Positions 53,519 through 61,715 of a stretch of DNA of 64,000 bases are shown here, piece by piece (positions within the stretch are counted from its first letter, which is position 1; the number at the start of each line of letters is the position of its first letter). The notes below the pieces were generated by a model. It was not told the origin of the DNA and ran no database searches. It saw nothing but the letters and a program-made list of their open reading frames with translations. The stretch comes from Limosilactobacillus reuteri (GTDB lineage: Bacteria; Bacillota; Bacilli; Lactobacillales; Lactobacillaceae), in NCBI RefSeq assembly GCF_034259105.1, contig NZ_CP139478.1, positions 175,001-239,000 on the forward strand, read 5' to 3'. Position numbers and translations under genes: made by a program.

Positions 53519-54797
53519 GGTGGATTATAGAATGAAGTTAGCCACCCAGTTGGTGGTAAATAAAAAACGCCATTCGGCGTGACATCAGGTATCATATTAA
53601 GTGAACCAAACCTATATGAAAGGATGTCCGTCAAATGACGCACTTAAATGATACCATGTCTACTAGTTTATTGACTACTCATAAAAAGAATGCTCATCTT
53701 ACTAAAGAAGAACGTGTGATGATTGCGACTTTAAAGTCGCAAGGACTTTCCAATCGCGCAATTGGTCGCCAATTAGGAGTTAATCATCAAACAATTAATA
53801 ACGAGCTCAACCGTGGTACGGTCCGCCAACTTCGTCGTCAAAAATCTAATGGTAAGATTTACGAATATTCTTACTACATCTATAGTTATGAAGCTGGTCA
53901 GGCCACATATCTTGAACATCACCGCCATTCTGGTCGTCGTCGCTTATATTATTCTTCAAAGCAATTTTTACGATTAGCTGATCAGCTAATGCTTGGTGAG
54001 TTTGACGACCACCATTACTCCCCACAAGCGGTTATTTATAAGGCTCGAGATTTAATGAATGATGGCACCCTGATCCCAAAGTCGGTTGTAACTTTATATC
54101 AATGGATTAATGAGGGTGTGCTTCGTACGTCCAATTTAGACCTCTTTGAAAAACCTAAACGTAAGCATCATCGAACTCATCCGCAAGCTAAAAGGTGCTT
54201 AGGGCCTAATATTGCTCAACGACCTCAAACTGCGGACCAACGGTCCGAAATTGGCCATTGGGAACTAGATACAGTTCAGGGACAGAAAAACGGTAATGAC
54301 AGTGTTGTACTAGTAATGACTGATCGCCTTTCACGAGTTAATATCACGAGTAAAATTGCTGGTAAAACTGCGCATGCAGTAAATCAGTTCTTTATAAATT
54401 TACGCCAGAAAATGGGCACAGATGCTTACTATCGCATCTTTAAGACAATAACCTCTGACAACGGTTCAGAATTTAGTGAGTTAACACAAGTTCACGATCA
54501 TGTTTTCTATGCTGATCCGTATTCCCCTTGGGAACGTGGATCCAATGAGATCAATAACCGGTTTCTCCGCAAGGAGATTACCAAAGGTGAAGCTATAAAT
54601 AACTATAGTAGTGCTCAGATCATAGCGACTAATGATTGGATGAATCACTATCCACGAGCTATGTTTAATGGACATTCGTCAATGGATATCTATCGTAAGG
54701 CCTTCTACCAAGAGATATCACAGCTCCATCAACCAATAATCAATTGGTCAGTATTATTTATTTGAGTCCAGTGGCTAACTTATTCTTGAAATTTAGG
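53519..54797 (+). mobile_element. IS30-type element, copy C
   Basis: 1279 bp with the same ends as copies A and B. Unlike them it is flanked by a 13-base direct repeat, TTTTTTATTTTGC (53506-53518 and 54798-54810). It inserted 26 bases from the right end of the IS1380-family element, in the spacer upstream of the L-HicDH-like gene. Confidence 0.9.
53635..54765 (+). CDS. IS30-family transposase (copy C)
   Basis: 376 aa, intact, identical as read to copy B. Same helix-turn-helix and DDE motifs (GHWELDTVQG, TSDNGSEF, WERGSNEINNR). Confidence 0.95.
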   Translation: MTHLNDTMSTSLLTTHKKNAHLTKEERVMIATLKSQGLSNRAIGRQLGVNHQTINNELNRGTVRQLRRQKSNGKIYEYSYYIYSYEAGQATYLEHHRHSGRRRLYYSSKQFLRLADQLMLGEFDDHHYSPQAVIYKARDLMNDGTLIPKSVVTLYQWINEGVLRTSNLDLFEKPKRKHHRTHPQAKRCLGPNIAQRPQTADQRSEIGHWELDTVQGQKNGNDSVVLVMTDRLSRVNITSKIAGKTAHAVNQFFINLRQKMGTDAYYRIFKTITSDNGSEFSELTQVHDHVFYADPYSPWERGSNEINNRFLRKEITKGEAINNYSSAQIIATNDWMNHYPRAMFNGHSSMDIYRKAFYQEISQLHQPIINWSVLFI

Positions 54798-54885
54798 TTT
54801 TTTATTTTGCCTGTCTATAGTAATTAAAAAATAATTATGTTAAGATTGGAAAATAATTAAAAATAAATTAAAAGGGGTCTTAGTA

Positions 54886-55819
54886 ATGACACGAAAAGTT
54901 GGAGTTATCGGAATGGGTAATGTGGGGGTCAACGGTTGCCCACTATATTGTGGCAATGGGCTTTGCAGATGACCTAGTGCTGATCGACAAAAACGAAGCA
55001 AAGGTTAAGGCAGATGCACTTGATTTTGAAGATGCGATGGCTAATTTGCCTTTCCATACCAATATTACTGTTAATGATTACAGTGCATTGAAGGATGCGG
55101 ATGTAATTGTATCCGCGTTAGGAAATATCAAACTTCAAGATAATCCTAATGCTGATCGTTTTGCGGAACTTCCATTTACCCGCCAAGCAGTAAAAGAGGT
55201 TGCACAAAAGATCAAGGAAAGCGGCTTTAACGGCAAGATCGTGGCTATTACTAACCCGGTTGATGTTATTACCTCGCTCTACCAAAAAATAACAGGTCTT
55301 CCGAAGAACCATGTATTAGGAACAGGAACCCTGCTTGACTCTGCACGAATGAAGCGGGCAGTGGCTGAACGACTTAATTTAGATCCGCGTTCTGTAGATG
55401 GTTATAATCTTGGAGAACATGGTAATTCACAATTTACAGCATGGTCCACTGTTCGCGTTCTTGGCCGTCCTTTAACTGAATTAGCAGATAAGCGCGGATT
55501 AGACTTAGAAGAGCTTGATAAGGAAGCTAAGATGGGTGGCTGGACTGTCTTTCAAGGGAAAAAGTATACTAATTATGGAGTTGCAACGGCAGCTGTTAAG
55601 CTCGTCAATGCAATTTTATCCGATTCATTAACTGAATTACCGGTATCAAATTTCCGTGAAGAATATGGAGTCTACTTATCTTACCCAGCGGTTGTTGGTC
55701 GTGATGGAGTTGTAGAACAAGCACAACTTGACTTGACAGAAGAAGAACTGCAAAAGCTGCAAACATCAGCCGATTTCATTAAGGAAAAGTATCAAGAAAG
55801 TTTGCAAGCAAAAGATTAA
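54886..55819 (+). pseudogene. L-2-hydroxyisocaproate dehydrogenase-like gene, frameshifted near its start
   Basis: The ATG at 54886 follows AAAGGGG and begins MTRKVGVIGMGNVG; then a run of five G (54924-54928) shifts the frame, and the rest (VAHYIVAMGFADDLVLID onward) continues one base over to 55819. Removing one G restores an uninterrupted 310-aa protein. The downstream part matches L-HicDH rather than L-LDH: DALDFEDAMANLPFH, VIVSALGNIKLQDNPNADRFAELPF, NPVDVITSLYQ, GTGTLLDSARMKRAV, NLGEHGNSQFTAWS. It would reduce branched 2-oxo acids with NADH. Disruption or a sequencing error in the G-run are both possible. Confidence 0.85.
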
Positions 55820-55892
55820 GGAAAACTTAAATAAAGAAAATAGACTAGCATAAAAAAATTATGCATGGTAGAGTTGCTTCTATACTTAACAA

Positions 55893-55936
55893 ATAAAAGT
55901 GGCGTCATCAGATAAATTTGGTGGCACCACTTTTAT
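55893..55936. terminator. Terminator after the L-HicDH-like gene
   Basis: AAAAGTGG pairs with CCACTTTT, with inner GTCATC/GGTGGC pairing, followed by ATTCTG. It overlaps the leader of the MFS gene. Confidence 0.55.
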
Positions 55937-55965
55937 TCTGTAAAAATATAGAAAGGAAATATATC

Positions 55966-57162
55966 ATGACAAAAGAAGTAAAGCGTGTAATCTTTGTAGT
56001 CCTTTTTTGTGAGTTTTTGATTTGTCTCGGAATGAGTCTTATCTTCCCAGTTGAACCGTTCATTAAAAATGAATACCACTTTACTGCCTTTGACATGGGA
56101 GTGATGTCTTCCCTATTTGCGTTTGTGCAATTTATTGCTTCACCCATTGTTGGTCGGATTTCAGACAAGGTTGGACGAAAACCAATGTTAGTATGGGGAT
56201 TGCTGATATTTGCGATTGCTGAATTTATTTTTGCCTTAGCACAGCATTTATGGTTATTTGACTTATCACGGGCTGTCGATGGATTATCAGCAGCTATGTT
56301 TGTGCCAACATCAATGGCATTAGCGGCAGACATTACTAGTGAAAAAGACCGCGCCAAAGTTATTGGGTGGTTGTCAGCAGCTTTTAGTGGGGGATTAATT
56401 TTAGGACCAGGTCTTGGTGGAATGTTAGCGCATGTAAATTATAAATTCCCATTTTGGGTTGCTGGTATTCTGGGATTGATTAGTACGGTTGTTGCTTGGC
56501 GCTTTTTACCTCACGATGAGGATGAACTATTTAAGAGTGAAACTAAAAATCCGGAAAATGAATTATTGACTGGTGGTTGGAGTCAGTTGAAACAAATTAT
56601 GACCCCAATACTAATCACGCTCTTTGGAATGATCTTTGTAGCTTCATTTGGATTAGCTGGCTTTGAAAGTATCTATAGTTTATATGTCAATGAAGTTCAT
56701 AATTTTGACTTAAACGCAATAGCGCTTGTTTTAACCCTCAACGGGATTATTTCGCTTATTCTGCAAGTCTTTTTCTTTGATCGGCTAGTTCGTTGGCTGG
56801 GAGAAGTTCGACTAATGCGATACAGTTTTTTCCTTAGTTTAGTTGGAACGATCATGGTGATTTATGATCACAATCATTGGCATATCATTATTGCAACCTT
56901 GTTTGTTTTTGAAGCGTTCGATCTGTTGCGCCCAACAATTACTACATTGTTAACTAAGATGAGCAAGACAAACCAAGGATTATTGAACGGGGTAAATATG
57001 TCATTGACAAGTGTGGGAAATATTATTGGGCCTCTTATTAGTGGCTATTTATTAGATGTTAATTATCAATATCCATATTGGTTCGTATCGATATTCCTAA
57101 TTATTTCCTGGGTAATAACGCTTGTTTTAGGACGGGAAAGAAAAGCAGCTGCTAACGATTAA
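55966..57162 (+). CDS. MFS drug:H+ antiporter (DHA1-like)
   Basis: 398 aa from the ATG at 55966 (MTKEVKRVIFVVLFCEFLI) behind AGAAAGGAA. 12 membrane segments. Motif A GRISDKVGRKPML lies between segments 2 and 3 (near residue 62), and motif C-like GLILGPGLGGMLA in segment 5 marks antiporters of the TetA/NorA group. It probably exports a toxic compound. A single gene, with a palindromic repeat downstream. Confidence 0.88.
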   Translation: MTKEVKRVIFVVLFCEFLICLGMSLIFPVEPFIKNEYHFTAFDMGVMSSLFAFVQFIASPIVGRISDKVGRKPMLVWGLLIFAIAEFIFALAQHLWLFDLSRAVDGLSAAMFVPTSMALAADITSEKDRAKVIGWLSAAFSGGLILGPGLGGMLAHVNYKFPFWVAGILGLISTVVAWRFLPHDEDELFKSETKNPENELLTGGWSQLKQIMTPILITLFGMIFVASFGLAGFESIYSLYVNEVHNFDLNAIALVLTLNGIISLILQVFFFDRLVRWLGEVRLMRYSFFLSLVGTIMVIYDHNHWHIIIATLFVFEAFDLLRPTITTLLTKMSKTNQGLLNGVNMSLTSVGNIIGPLISGYLLDVNYQYPYWFVSIFLIISWVITLVLGRERKAAAND

Positions 57163-57191
57163 ATGTTTAATTTTATGTAAGAAAAGAAAAT

Positions 57192-57365
57192 GGGAGCGAG
57201 ACAGAAGTCACTCGTGACTTCGTTTTTCGACGCGAAGCTAGCCTCTGGGAGCCCCCGCAAGCAACAATAGGCCTTCAGTGTTCGACATTTGCCGGACGCT
57301 GAAGGCCATTATTGTACTGCGCTGTTCGTATTTTATAGAAGTGACCTAACTTATGTCACAGCTCC
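57192..57365. repeat. Palindromic repeat element with cloverleaf-like folding potential
   Basis: GGAGC and GACA at 57193-57203 pair with TGTC and GCTCC at 57354-57365, closing inner hairpins: GAAGTCAC/GTGACTTC (57204-57221), CTTCG/CGAAG around 57218-57236, and a long stem CAATA-GGCCTTCAG with CTGAAGGCC-ATTATTG (about 57266-57316). No gene fits. The GC-rich, highly structured form suggests a dispersed lactobacillus repeat or a mobile RNA element. Only one copy is in the window. Confidence 0.6.
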
Positions 57366-57381
57366 ATTGTTGTATTTATAC

Positions 57382-57675
57382 TTAATTTTGTCGTGCCTGT
57401 TGCAGTGCATCTTTAGTTGCTTCTTTAATTGCACGGCTTGTTGCACTGGCCCCAGTAATACCATCCACATCTGCACTATTAGCCGCAATAATTTTACCGG
57501 GAAGTTCATCTAAAGCCCATTGACCCATTTCAGATTCATGATGTTTGATTACTTGTAAATCTTGAATCTTATCATCTTGGTAGGTTAATAAGACTTCTAA
57601 TTCACCGCCATAAGCACTAAAGCCACTTCCAATATATTGATTTTTGTCTATTTCTCTCATTTTATTATTATCCAT
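57382..57675 (-). CDS. Small FMN-binding domain protein, probably covalently flavinylated
   Basis: 97 aa single FMN_bind domain: GSGFSAYGGELEVLLTYQDD, LQVIKHHESEMGQWALDELP and the flavinylation motif DGITGASATSRAI, in which a Ser/Thr of GASAT accepts FMN from an ApbE enzyme. No signal peptide is visible, unusual for proteins in extracellular electron-transfer or Rnf-type systems. The start may be the Met at 57660 (MREIDKN). It lies just downstream of nth in the same direction. Confidence 0.85.
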   Translation of the reverse strand: MDNNKMREIDKNQYIGSGFSAYGGELEVLLTYQDDKIQDLQVIKHHESEMGQWALDELPGKIIAANSADVDGITGASATSRAIKEATKDALQQARQN

Positions 57676-57696
57676 GATCTTCTAAAATCTTCTAAG

Positions 57697-58338
57697 TTAA
57701 ATCATATTATTTTGGCCTGTTACGCAGAGTGATAACAGTGGACAAGTTTGACATTTAGGATTTCTTGCTCTGCAGATATATCTACCCCAAAAAATCATAC
57801 TATGATGAGCATCTAACCAATGTTCAGGAGGTATAGTTTTCATTAATTTCTTTTCAATTGCAAGAACGGATGCTTTGGGTTCAACCATTCTAAGGCGGCG
57901 GGCAACACGACTAACGTGGGTATCAACTGGGAAAGCTGGAATGTTAAAGCATTCTGCAAGGACAACATCAGCAACTTTCCTCCCAACTCCAGATAAGGTC
58001 ATTAGCTCTTTGAGGGTGTGGGGAACCTCACCGTTAAAGTCAGTAACAATTTGTTGAGAAGTTTTGACTAAGAACTTAGCTTTATTTCGATAAAGCCCTA
58101 ATCTTTTGATATAAGGCTCAACTTCTGCGGGTTCAACCCCTGCTAAATCTGCTGGCAACGGAAAACGAGCGAATAGTGCTGGCGTTACTTCATTGACAGA
58201 TTGATCTGTTGACTGTGCACTCAAGATTGTAGCCAAAAGAAAGTGGTAGTTTGTGTCAGCAATCAAAGTTGTTCCTGCTTTGGGAAATGTATGCCGCATG
58301 ACCTTGATTGAGTAACGAATTTCATCTGGTGATAACAT
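57697..58338 (-). CDS. nth: Endonuclease III
   Basis: 213 aa. Helix-hairpin-helix LMTLSGVGRKVADVVLAE with the catalytic Lys (near 118), catalytic Asp in FPVDTHVSRVARRL (near 137) and the 4Fe-4S cluster Cys spacing in CRARNPKCQTCPLLSLC (187-203). It removes oxidised pyrimidines and cuts at abasic sites. AAGAGTGATTTT precedes the ATG. Probably co-transcribed with the FMN-binding gene. Confidence 0.95.
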   Translation of the reverse strand: MLSPDEIRYSIKVMRHTFPKAGTTLIADTNYHFLLATILSAQSTDQSVNEVTPALFARFPLPADLAGVEPAEVEPYIKRLGLYRNKAKFLVKTSQQIVTDFNGEVPHTLKELMTLSGVGRKVADVVLAECFNIPAFPVDTHVSRVARRLRMVEPKASVLAIEKKLMKTIPPEHWLDAHHSMIFWGRYICRARNPKCQTCPLLSLCVTGQNNMI

Positions 58339-58636
58339 ATAAAATCACTCTTTTCGAATATGATTATAACTATTTTAACCCGAATGATTAAAATAGCGAA
58401 GGGTAATAACCTCATTTTATACTCATTAAATTATTATTTGTAAAATTGGGGGGCTAGCAATATGACATCAATTTATGTTAAGAAAAAAATGTTTAATATG
58501 GATGTAAATGTAGAAATCGCTTTCTTTAATTAATTTAAATAAACGATTGACCAGAGAAGAGCACCTTGGTAAAATGTATTAAAGATTTTCTTATAATTCT
58601 AATCAAATTTTAATCATTTAAAAAAGGAGGATGATT
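58339..58636. other. Intergenic region upstream of the permease
   Basis: AT-rich region of about 300 bases between divergent genes. It contains a 23-codon frame (58462-58533, MTSIYVKKKMFNMDVNVEIA) after a GGGGGG run; this could be a leader peptide or chance. A stem AATTTAAATA with TATTAAAG-type repeats is weak. No clear operator. Confidence 0.25.
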
Positions 58637-60109
58637 ATGAGTTTTTGGAAAACAATTACACGTAAAGAAGACCCGCGTGTTTATGATAATAAAGACGGTC
58701 ATTTAGTTCGATCTTTGAAGGTGCGGGACTTTTTAGCTTTAGGTGTTGGAACGATTGTGTCCACTTCCATTTTCACTCTTCCTGGTGAAGTGGCCGCAAT
58801 GCATACAGGACCTTCAGTAGTTATCTCTTTTTTAATTGCTGCGATCGTGGCCGGGCTAGTTGCCTTCGCCTATGCAGAAATGGCTGCTGCAATGCCGTTT
58901 GCTGGTTCAGCCTATTCATGGATTAACGTCGTGTTTGGAGAATTTTTTGGTTGGGTCGCTGGTTGGGCACTATTAGCTGAATACTTTATTGCTTTGGCCT
59001 TTGTTGGGTCTGGTCTCTCTGCTAACTTTCGGGCATTATTTGTTCCGCTTGGCTGGAAGTTGCCTGCTTCATTATCAAATGCTTTTGGTACAGAAGGCGG
59101 AGTTGTTGATATTGTTTCAGTTGTTGTAATTATTTTAGTAGCCCTCTTAATTTCACGCGGGGTATCACAAGCTGCTCGTGTTGAAAATCTTCTTGTTATT
59201 CTTAAAGTTTTTGCAATTTTACTTTTTATTGTTGTTGGTTTAACCGCTATAAAAGCAAGCAATTTTATGCCATTTATTCCACAATACCATGAAACAGCTA
59301 ATGGTGCATTTGGTGGTTGGCAAGGTATATATGCCGGGGTATCGATGATTTTCCTTTCCTATATCGGATTTGACTCAATTGCTGCTAATTCAGCGGAAGC
59401 AATCAATCCACAAAAAACGATGCCACGTGGAATCCTTGGTTCCTTAGTAATCGCAGTTGTTCTTTTTATAGCAGTTAGTCTTGTATTGATTGGGGTATTA
59501 CCATATCAACAATACGCTAATAGTGCTGAACCAGTTGGGCTTGCATTACGTGCAGCTCATCATAGTGGTGTAGCAACTGTTGTTCAAACAATTGCTGTTC
59601 TAGGAATGTTTACCGCCTTGATTGGGATGAGTATGGCTGGTTCGCGGTTGATTTACTCATTTGGTCGTGATGGAATGTTGCCAAAATGGCTTGGGAAACT
59701 TGATGAACATAATCGACCAAACCGTGCACTTTGGACACTTACAATTGGTGCTGTTTTGATCGGTGCCTTCTTCCCATTCGCCTTTCTTTCCCAATTGATC
59801 TCAGCCGGTACGTTGATTGCCTTTATGTTTGTTTCACTTGGTGTTTATGCATTACGTCGTCGTGAAGGAAAAGATATTCCAAATCCTTCATTTAAGATGC
59901 CATTCTATCCAGTATTACCAGCTCTAGGTTTTCTTGCTTCATTACTTGTGTTTATGGGATTAGATTACCAAGCAAAACTTTACGCTGGTATCTGGTTTAT
60001 CTTTGGCTTAATTATTTACTTTGCTTATGGAATGCGCCACTCGTCAATGGCAAAGAAAGAAGATGGACAAAATGTTAAAAACGAAACTGAAGCAGAAGAA
60101 AACGAATAG
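58637..60109 (+). CDS. APC-superfamily amino-acid permease (CAT-like)
   Basis: 490 aa from the ATG at 58637, six bases after AAAAGGAGG; the ATG at 58631 touches that site. 12 membrane segments. Segment 1 VGTIVSTSIFTLPGEVAAMH contains the substrate-binding unwound region, followed by PFAGSAYSWINVVFGEFFGW, typical of cationic amino acid/YfnA-type carriers. The stop overlaps the start region of the next gene, so the two are coupled and the substrate is probably a branched-chain or related amino acid processed by it. The ligand is inferred from context. Confidence 0.85.
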   Translation: MSFWKTITRKEDPRVYDNKDGHLVRSLKVRDFLALGVGTIVSTSIFTLPGEVAAMHTGPSVVISFLIAAIVAGLVAFAYAEMAAAMPFAGSAYSWINVVFGEFFGWVAGWALLAEYFIALAFVGSGLSANFRALFVPLGWKLPASLSNAFGTEGGVVDIVSVVVIILVALLISRGVSQAARVENLLVILKVFAILLFIVVGLTAIKASNFMPFIPQYHETANGAFGGWQGIYAGVSMIFLSYIGFDSIAANSAEAINPQKTMPRGILGSLVIAVVLFIAVSLVLIGVLPYQQYANSAEPVGLALRAAHHSGVATVVQTIAVLGMFTALIGMSMAGSRLIYSFGRDGMLPKWLGKLDEHNRPNRALWTLTIGAVLIGAFFPFAFLSQLISAGTLIAFMFVSLGVYALRRREGKDIPNPSFKMPFYPVLPALGFLASLLVFMGLDYQAKLYAGIWFIFGLIIYFAYGMRHSSMAKKEDGQNVKNETEAEENE

Positions 60110-61433
60110 AGATGTTTTATTAGAAGAACAAAATGCATTTGCAACTGCTGCCCGGATTAAGTACTACGATATTGTATTAGATCATGGACGGGGGGCAATG
60201 GTTACTGATATAGAAGGAAATGATTATATCGATTTGCTTGCCAGTGCTAGTTCGACTAATACTGGTCATGCGCATCCGCGAGTAGTACAAGCTATTCAAG
60301 AACAAGCAGCTAAAATGATTCAGTATACTCCAGCGTACTTTGCTAATTCACAAGCAGCGCGGTTAGCACCTCGATTAGCAGAATTAGCGCCGATAAGTGG
60401 GCCAGTTGAAATGGTATGGGGTAATTCTGGTTCGGATGCTAATGACGCAATTATTAAATTTGCGCGAGCATATACTGGACGCCAATATATTATTTCCTTT
60501 ACGGGGGCCTATCATGGTTCAACTTACGGTTCAATGAGCTTGTCAGGTGTTTCATTAAATATGACACGAAAAATGGGCCCAATGCTACCAGGCGTAGTAA
60601 AAGTACCATTCCCTAGTCCCTGGGAACGATTAACTAATGAAAGTGACGAGGCGTTTGTTGAGCGGATGTTCCATCAATTTATGCTGCCTTTTGAAACTTA
60701 TTTGCCAGTTGATGAAGTGGCTGCAATCCTTATTGAACCAATTCAAGGTGATGGGGGAATTGTTAAGACTCCTCCTGCTTATATGCAAAAGGTATACGAG
60801 TTTGCTAAAGCTAATGGAATTCTCTTTGCTGTTGATGAAGTTAATCAAGGGATGGGGCGGACTGGCAAATGGTGGTCGATCCAGCATTTTGGGATTGAAC
60901 CAGATTTAATGTCTGTTGGTAAGTCGTTAGCTTCGGGAATGCCGCTTAGTGCAATGATTGGTCGTAAGGAGATTCTGGAATCATTAGGGGCCCCAGCCAA
61001 TGTTTACACTACAGCTGGTAACCCGGTTACGACTGCAGCAGCAAACGCGACCTTAGATGTTATTCAAAATGAGCATCTTTTAGAGCGTTCACAACGACTT
61101 GGCAAAAAAGCAGCTGAATTCTTTAAGCTTGAACAGCAAAAATATCCCTTTGTAGGTGATGTTCGAATGTATGGACTCGATGGTGGTATTGATATCATTG
61201 ATCCAGTTACGGGAAAAGGTGATACAGAAGCAACAACCAAGCTAATGTACCGCATCTTTGAATTAGGAGCAATTATCATTAGTTTACGGGGGAGTATTCT
61301 TCGTTTCCAACCACCATTAGTTATTACAGAGAAAGAATTAGATCAAGCTTTTGCGATGATTGATCAAGCATTCGCGGAATTAGCCGCTGGTAAATTAGCA
61401 GTTCCCGCAAATGCAGAAGAGTTAGGTTGGTAA
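60072..61433 (+). CDS. Isoleucine 2-epimerase-like PLP enzyme (class III aminotransferase fold)
   Basis: About 453 aa from the ATG at 60072 (MLKTKLKQKK), or 60063; both overlap the permease end by about 40 bases. The PLP Lys is in SVGKSLASGMPLSAMIG (near 282) and the Asp in FAVDEVNQGMGRTGKW (near 255). The stretches DYIDLLASASSTNTGHAHPR, NSGSDANDAIIKFARAYTGR, SLNMTRKMGPMLPGVVKVP and ILRFQPPLVI closely follow the Lactobacillus buchneri isoleucine 2-epimerase, as far as I can recall it, more than GABA aminotransferases. It would interconvert L-Ile and D-allo-Ile. Confidence 0.75.
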   Translation: MLKTKLKQKKTNRDVLLEEQNAFATAARIKYYDIVLDHGRGAMVTDIEGNDYIDLLASASSTNTGHAHPRVVQAIQEQAAKMIQYTPAYFANSQAARLAPRLAELAPISGPVEMVWGNSGSDANDAIIKFARAYTGRQYIISFTGAYHGSTYGSMSLSGVSLNMTRKMGPMLPGVVKVPFPSPWERLTNESDEAFVERMFHQFMLPFETYLPVDEVAAILIEPIQGDGGIVKTPPAYMQKVYEFAKANGILFAVDEVNQGMGRTGKWWSIQHFGIEPDLMSVGKSLASGMPLSAMIGRKEILESLGAPANVYTTAGNPVTTAAANATLDVIQNEHLLERSQRLGKKAAEFFKLEQQKYPFVGDVRMYGLDGGIDIIDPVTGKGDTEATTKLMYRIFELGAIIISLRGSILRFQPPLVITEKELDQAFAMIDQAFAELAAGKLAVPANAEELGW

Positions 61434-61436
61434 CTC

Positions 61437-61466
61437 TTGCAATTTAAGACTATCTTCGGGTATACT
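61437..61466 (+). promoter_or_regulatory. Predicted promoter of tRNA-Thr
   Basis: TTGCAA (61437-61442) and TATACT (61461-61466) are 18 bases apart, ending six bases before the tRNA. Confidence 0.6.
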
Positions 61467-61472
61467 TTAAGC

Positions 61473-61546
61473 GCCATCTTAGCTCAGCTAGGTAGAGCAC
61501 ATCCATGGTAAGGATGAGGTCGGCGGTTCGAACCCGCTAGATGGCT
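61473..61546 (+). tRNA. tRNA-Thr (anticodon GGT)
   Basis: Acceptor stem GCCATCT/AGATGGC, D arm with GCTCAGCTAGGTAGAGC, anticodon stem CATCC/GGATG with loop ATGGTAA (anticodon GGT), T arm GGCGG-TTCGAAC-CCGCT with one G-T pair. CCA is not encoded. Confidence 0.95.
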
Positions 61547-61560
61547 TAAAATGAACTAAG

Positions 61561-61603
61561 AAAAGAGATTTAGAAAAACGATTCGTTTTTCTAAATCTCT
61601 TTT
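61561..61603 (+). terminator. Terminator of tRNA-Thr
   Basis: AAAAGAGATTTAGAAAAACG pairs perfectly with CGTTTTTCTAAATCTCTTTT around a 3-base loop, then CTTCTTT. Confidence 0.9.
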
Positions 61604-61715
61604 CTTCTTTATAAGAATATGACCTTGCTAGTAATATAATTAGGATTGAAATTACAGCTATGTTAAAATCAAAATTATGTAGCATTAGCTTAATTGATAA
61701 ATTGGAGGAAAAGAA

